Positions 62,498 to 64,000 of a DNA stretch of 64,000 nt are shown here, one piece after another. The translations under genes were made by a program, and so were the position numbers. The notes under the pieces were generated by a model, which was given only the letters and a program-made list of their open reading frames with translations, was not told where the DNA came from and made no database searches. Numbering within the stretch: position 1 is the stretch's first letter; each line of letters opens with the position of its first letter. The stretch spans positions 16,306,001-16,370,000 of the forward strand of contig NC_068569.1 in assembly GCF_025698545.1 (NCBI RefSeq). The letters run 5' to 3'. This DNA comes from Gossypium raimondii. Lineage: Eukaryota; Streptophyta; Magnoliopsida; Malvales; Malvaceae.

Positions 62498-62800
62498 CTA
62501 GTTATTATCATCACCGGCATGTCCAGTAGAGTGACCCGCGCCGGGACTGTGACCGCGAGGCGTGGGATAGACATCATTAGTACCATATGCAGCGTTGACA
62601 TTGTCGGCCGGGGCGTCCTCTAAAATGTCACGATTGAAGCTTCTCTTATGGCCGCTTGTCATCACCTTTGTTACGTAGTTTCCGGACTCAGCCAAATTTT
62701 CTGCTTTTGAAATCTTAATCCCTTCACTAATTGCAAATCCATAAGAAAATAATAACCAAAGTACAAGGGCAGCAGCTAAAATAAGGTTGTTTTGGGCCAT
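62498..62800 (-). CDS. CEP-family signalling peptide precursor
   Basis: 100-residue intronless precursor. The signal peptide spans about residues 1-26 (MAQNNLILAAALVLWLLFSY). The pro-region contains SGHKRSFNRDILED. The peptide domain, residues 76-90, reads DVYPTPRGHSPGAGH, with a 10-residue acidic tail (STGHAGDDNN). It shares the MA-NNLI start, leader sequence and TATA context with the gene at 60890, so the two are diverged paralogues in convergent orientation. The 15-mer keeps Pro at positions 4, 6 and 11 and the terminal GH of CEP hormones, but Arg replaces Gly/Asn at position 7. Secreted-hormone function is inferred from family membership. Confidence 0.85.
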   Translation of the reverse strand: MAQNNLILAAALVLWLLFSYGFAISEGIKISKAENLAESGNYVTKVMTSGHKRSFNRDILEDAPADNVNAAYGTNDVYPTPRGHSPGAGHSTGHAGDDNN

Positions 62801-62927
62801 TGGGGTGAGTGAAAACTAAGAATGGATAAGAAAATTCTAAGAGGAAAAATCAAAGTGAATAAGGAATTGTTATACTAGAGCGATGACTAATGATGAGAGG
62901 TGCCCTTAAAGCTTTTGCCTCATTGGG

Positions 62928-62935
62928 TATTTATA
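62928..62935 (-). promoter_or_regulatory. TATA box of the - strand CEP gene
   Basis: The - strand reads TATAAATACCC, 128 bases upstream of the ATG at 62800. It matches the paralogue's promoter. Confidence 0.75.
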
Positions 62936-64000
62936 GACTAACAAATCCGGCGTATGCTGGTGTTGATTATCAACTAGTCAACGTTAAACGTTTACAATGG
63001 CTGCTACCGAATGGAGTCTTATGGGTTATTATGATCTCTGTCTCTGTCCCCCTTTGGCTAATTTCTTCGAAAGGACAGGCTCAGTGGTGTGCTAGCTGTA
63101 CCTATACTGCTATTTCTGCATGTCCCATGCAATTATATTTTGGAATTGGAACATAAATTACATGGAATATGGTGGAAGAAACTTGCACGCATTTACTATC
63201 TGAATGAGACTTTTCTGGTATAAAACCAACATATATACACACACTTGTCTTTCTTTTAATTTGCTCCTTCAATCTGCCTTCAATAAGTTCTTGGAATTAC
63301 TGTTCATGCATCACAAGTTGGAATAATGCATGCGTCTAATTTCATTGTTCATTCACTGAAAAAAAAAAGGAAATTCCTCATGAAAGCACTACTGCTACAG
63401 CCAAGCCGCCTTTTAATTTTCATTTCAACTAGAAGTTTTAAAACAAGTATACGTTCATGATTTTTAAGCTTTCTGCAAGTATCCTAATCTGCTGTATTAA
63501 TTAACTTCCAAGTTCAATTCTTTCTGCAGTTACTCAGGAATCAATGGCCATAACAAAAGCATACAAGAGACTAACATTTAAAAAAGAAATTAGTATCAAA
63601 ATCGATACCAAGTTTTGTTTTGTTTTCCAAAGAACATAAAGTGGTGAATCATTATCTAAGTGTCTTTCAAAGTTTCTCGTGTCCTTCAAACAATAGATGC
63701 CGGCCTTTAAAGTTTCAAACAATCACTTCATACCTTGTTTGACTTAAGTATTGGCAGCTCAACATTAGATGGTCGAAGTACCAAGTATTATTCTTTTTTT
63801 TTCTACTGCAATACACGAATATATAAATATATTTACTTTGCAGTCTCTACTATTTTAGAGTTAACCATGGTTGCGTGACAAGCTAGGGCAGGCAATTTCG
63901 TACAATTGGGTCGGTTATTATGATAAGAATCAAAGAAGGATTTTGTGGGGCACTGCCGACCGGAAAATCTTCTTCCATGTTAACTTCAAATTGTAATACT
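62936..64000. other. Upstream DNA of the - strand CEP gene, no gene seen
   Basis: Promoter side of the CEP gene followed by ordinary AT-rich sequence. Open frames at 62890-63156 and 63534-63722 have no family resemblance. Confidence 0.5.

Noticed and set aside
62890-63156. 88-codon + strand frame upstream of the - strand CEP gene
   Set aside because: It covers the CEP promoter, including the TATA box, and shows no domain.

Overview
This window reads as nuclear DNA of a flowering plant. It is AT-rich, its genes are split by GT-AG introns, and it carries plant-only families (R2R3-MYB, MIZU-KUSSEI1, DUF1645, MIP1-zipper/DUF547, class II serine carboxypeptidase, plastid uroporphyrinogen-III synthase, RBP45/47, CEP signalling peptides, plant mobile domain). 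The repeat style and protein flavours suggest a eudicot, probably Malvaceae such as cotton; that assignment is inference.

Layout. 1-0.7 kb: large foldback transposon cut by the window edge, followed by the last exon (821-1049) of an unrecognised + strand gene. 2.9-7.9 kb: a 2.48-kb direct tandem duplication, each unit carrying an intronless MYB gene on the - strand. The right copy is intact; the left is frameshifted, and the copies appear to differ only in simple runs. 9.4 kb: RNase H-like retroelement relic. 12.9-13.6 kb: MIZ1-family gene (-) with a single-base frameshift. 16.7-17.5 kb: terminal-inverted-repeat element with an internal coding-like segment. 18.8-19.9 kb: DUF1645 gene (-). 23.3-26.5 kb: 11-exon MIP1/DUF547 gene (-), with one GC-AG intron. 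34.6-37.8 kb: 8-exon serine carboxypeptidase (+). 38.8-43.2 kb: 9-exon uroporphyrinogen-III synthase (-), convergent with the carboxypeptidase. 46.7-50.3 kb: 6-exon RBP45/47-type RNA-binding protein (-), with an ATT microsatellite two bases past its stop codon.

From 50.8 kb the window is repeat-rich: a 0.9-kb long-armed inverted repeat, an LTR-like remnant, and a plant-mobile-domain pseudogene (53.2-56.1 kb) split by a complete 2,019-bp solo LTR with a perfect CATGC target duplication. After AT-rich DNA with two CTCGAA-rich arrays, the right end (59.4-62.8 kb) holds a small cluster of secreted CEP-type peptide-hormone genes. Two are intact and convergent (60890-61198 + and 62498-62800 -). To their left is a collapsed chimeric remnant of what looks like a duplicated copy of the same pair.

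The genes are functionally independent, as is usual for a plant chromosome arm; only the CEP cluster forms a related set. All exon structures were derived by eye from reading frame, splice consensus and family continuity. For the four multi-exon genes, all exon phases close and give 566, 500, 305 and 432 residues.
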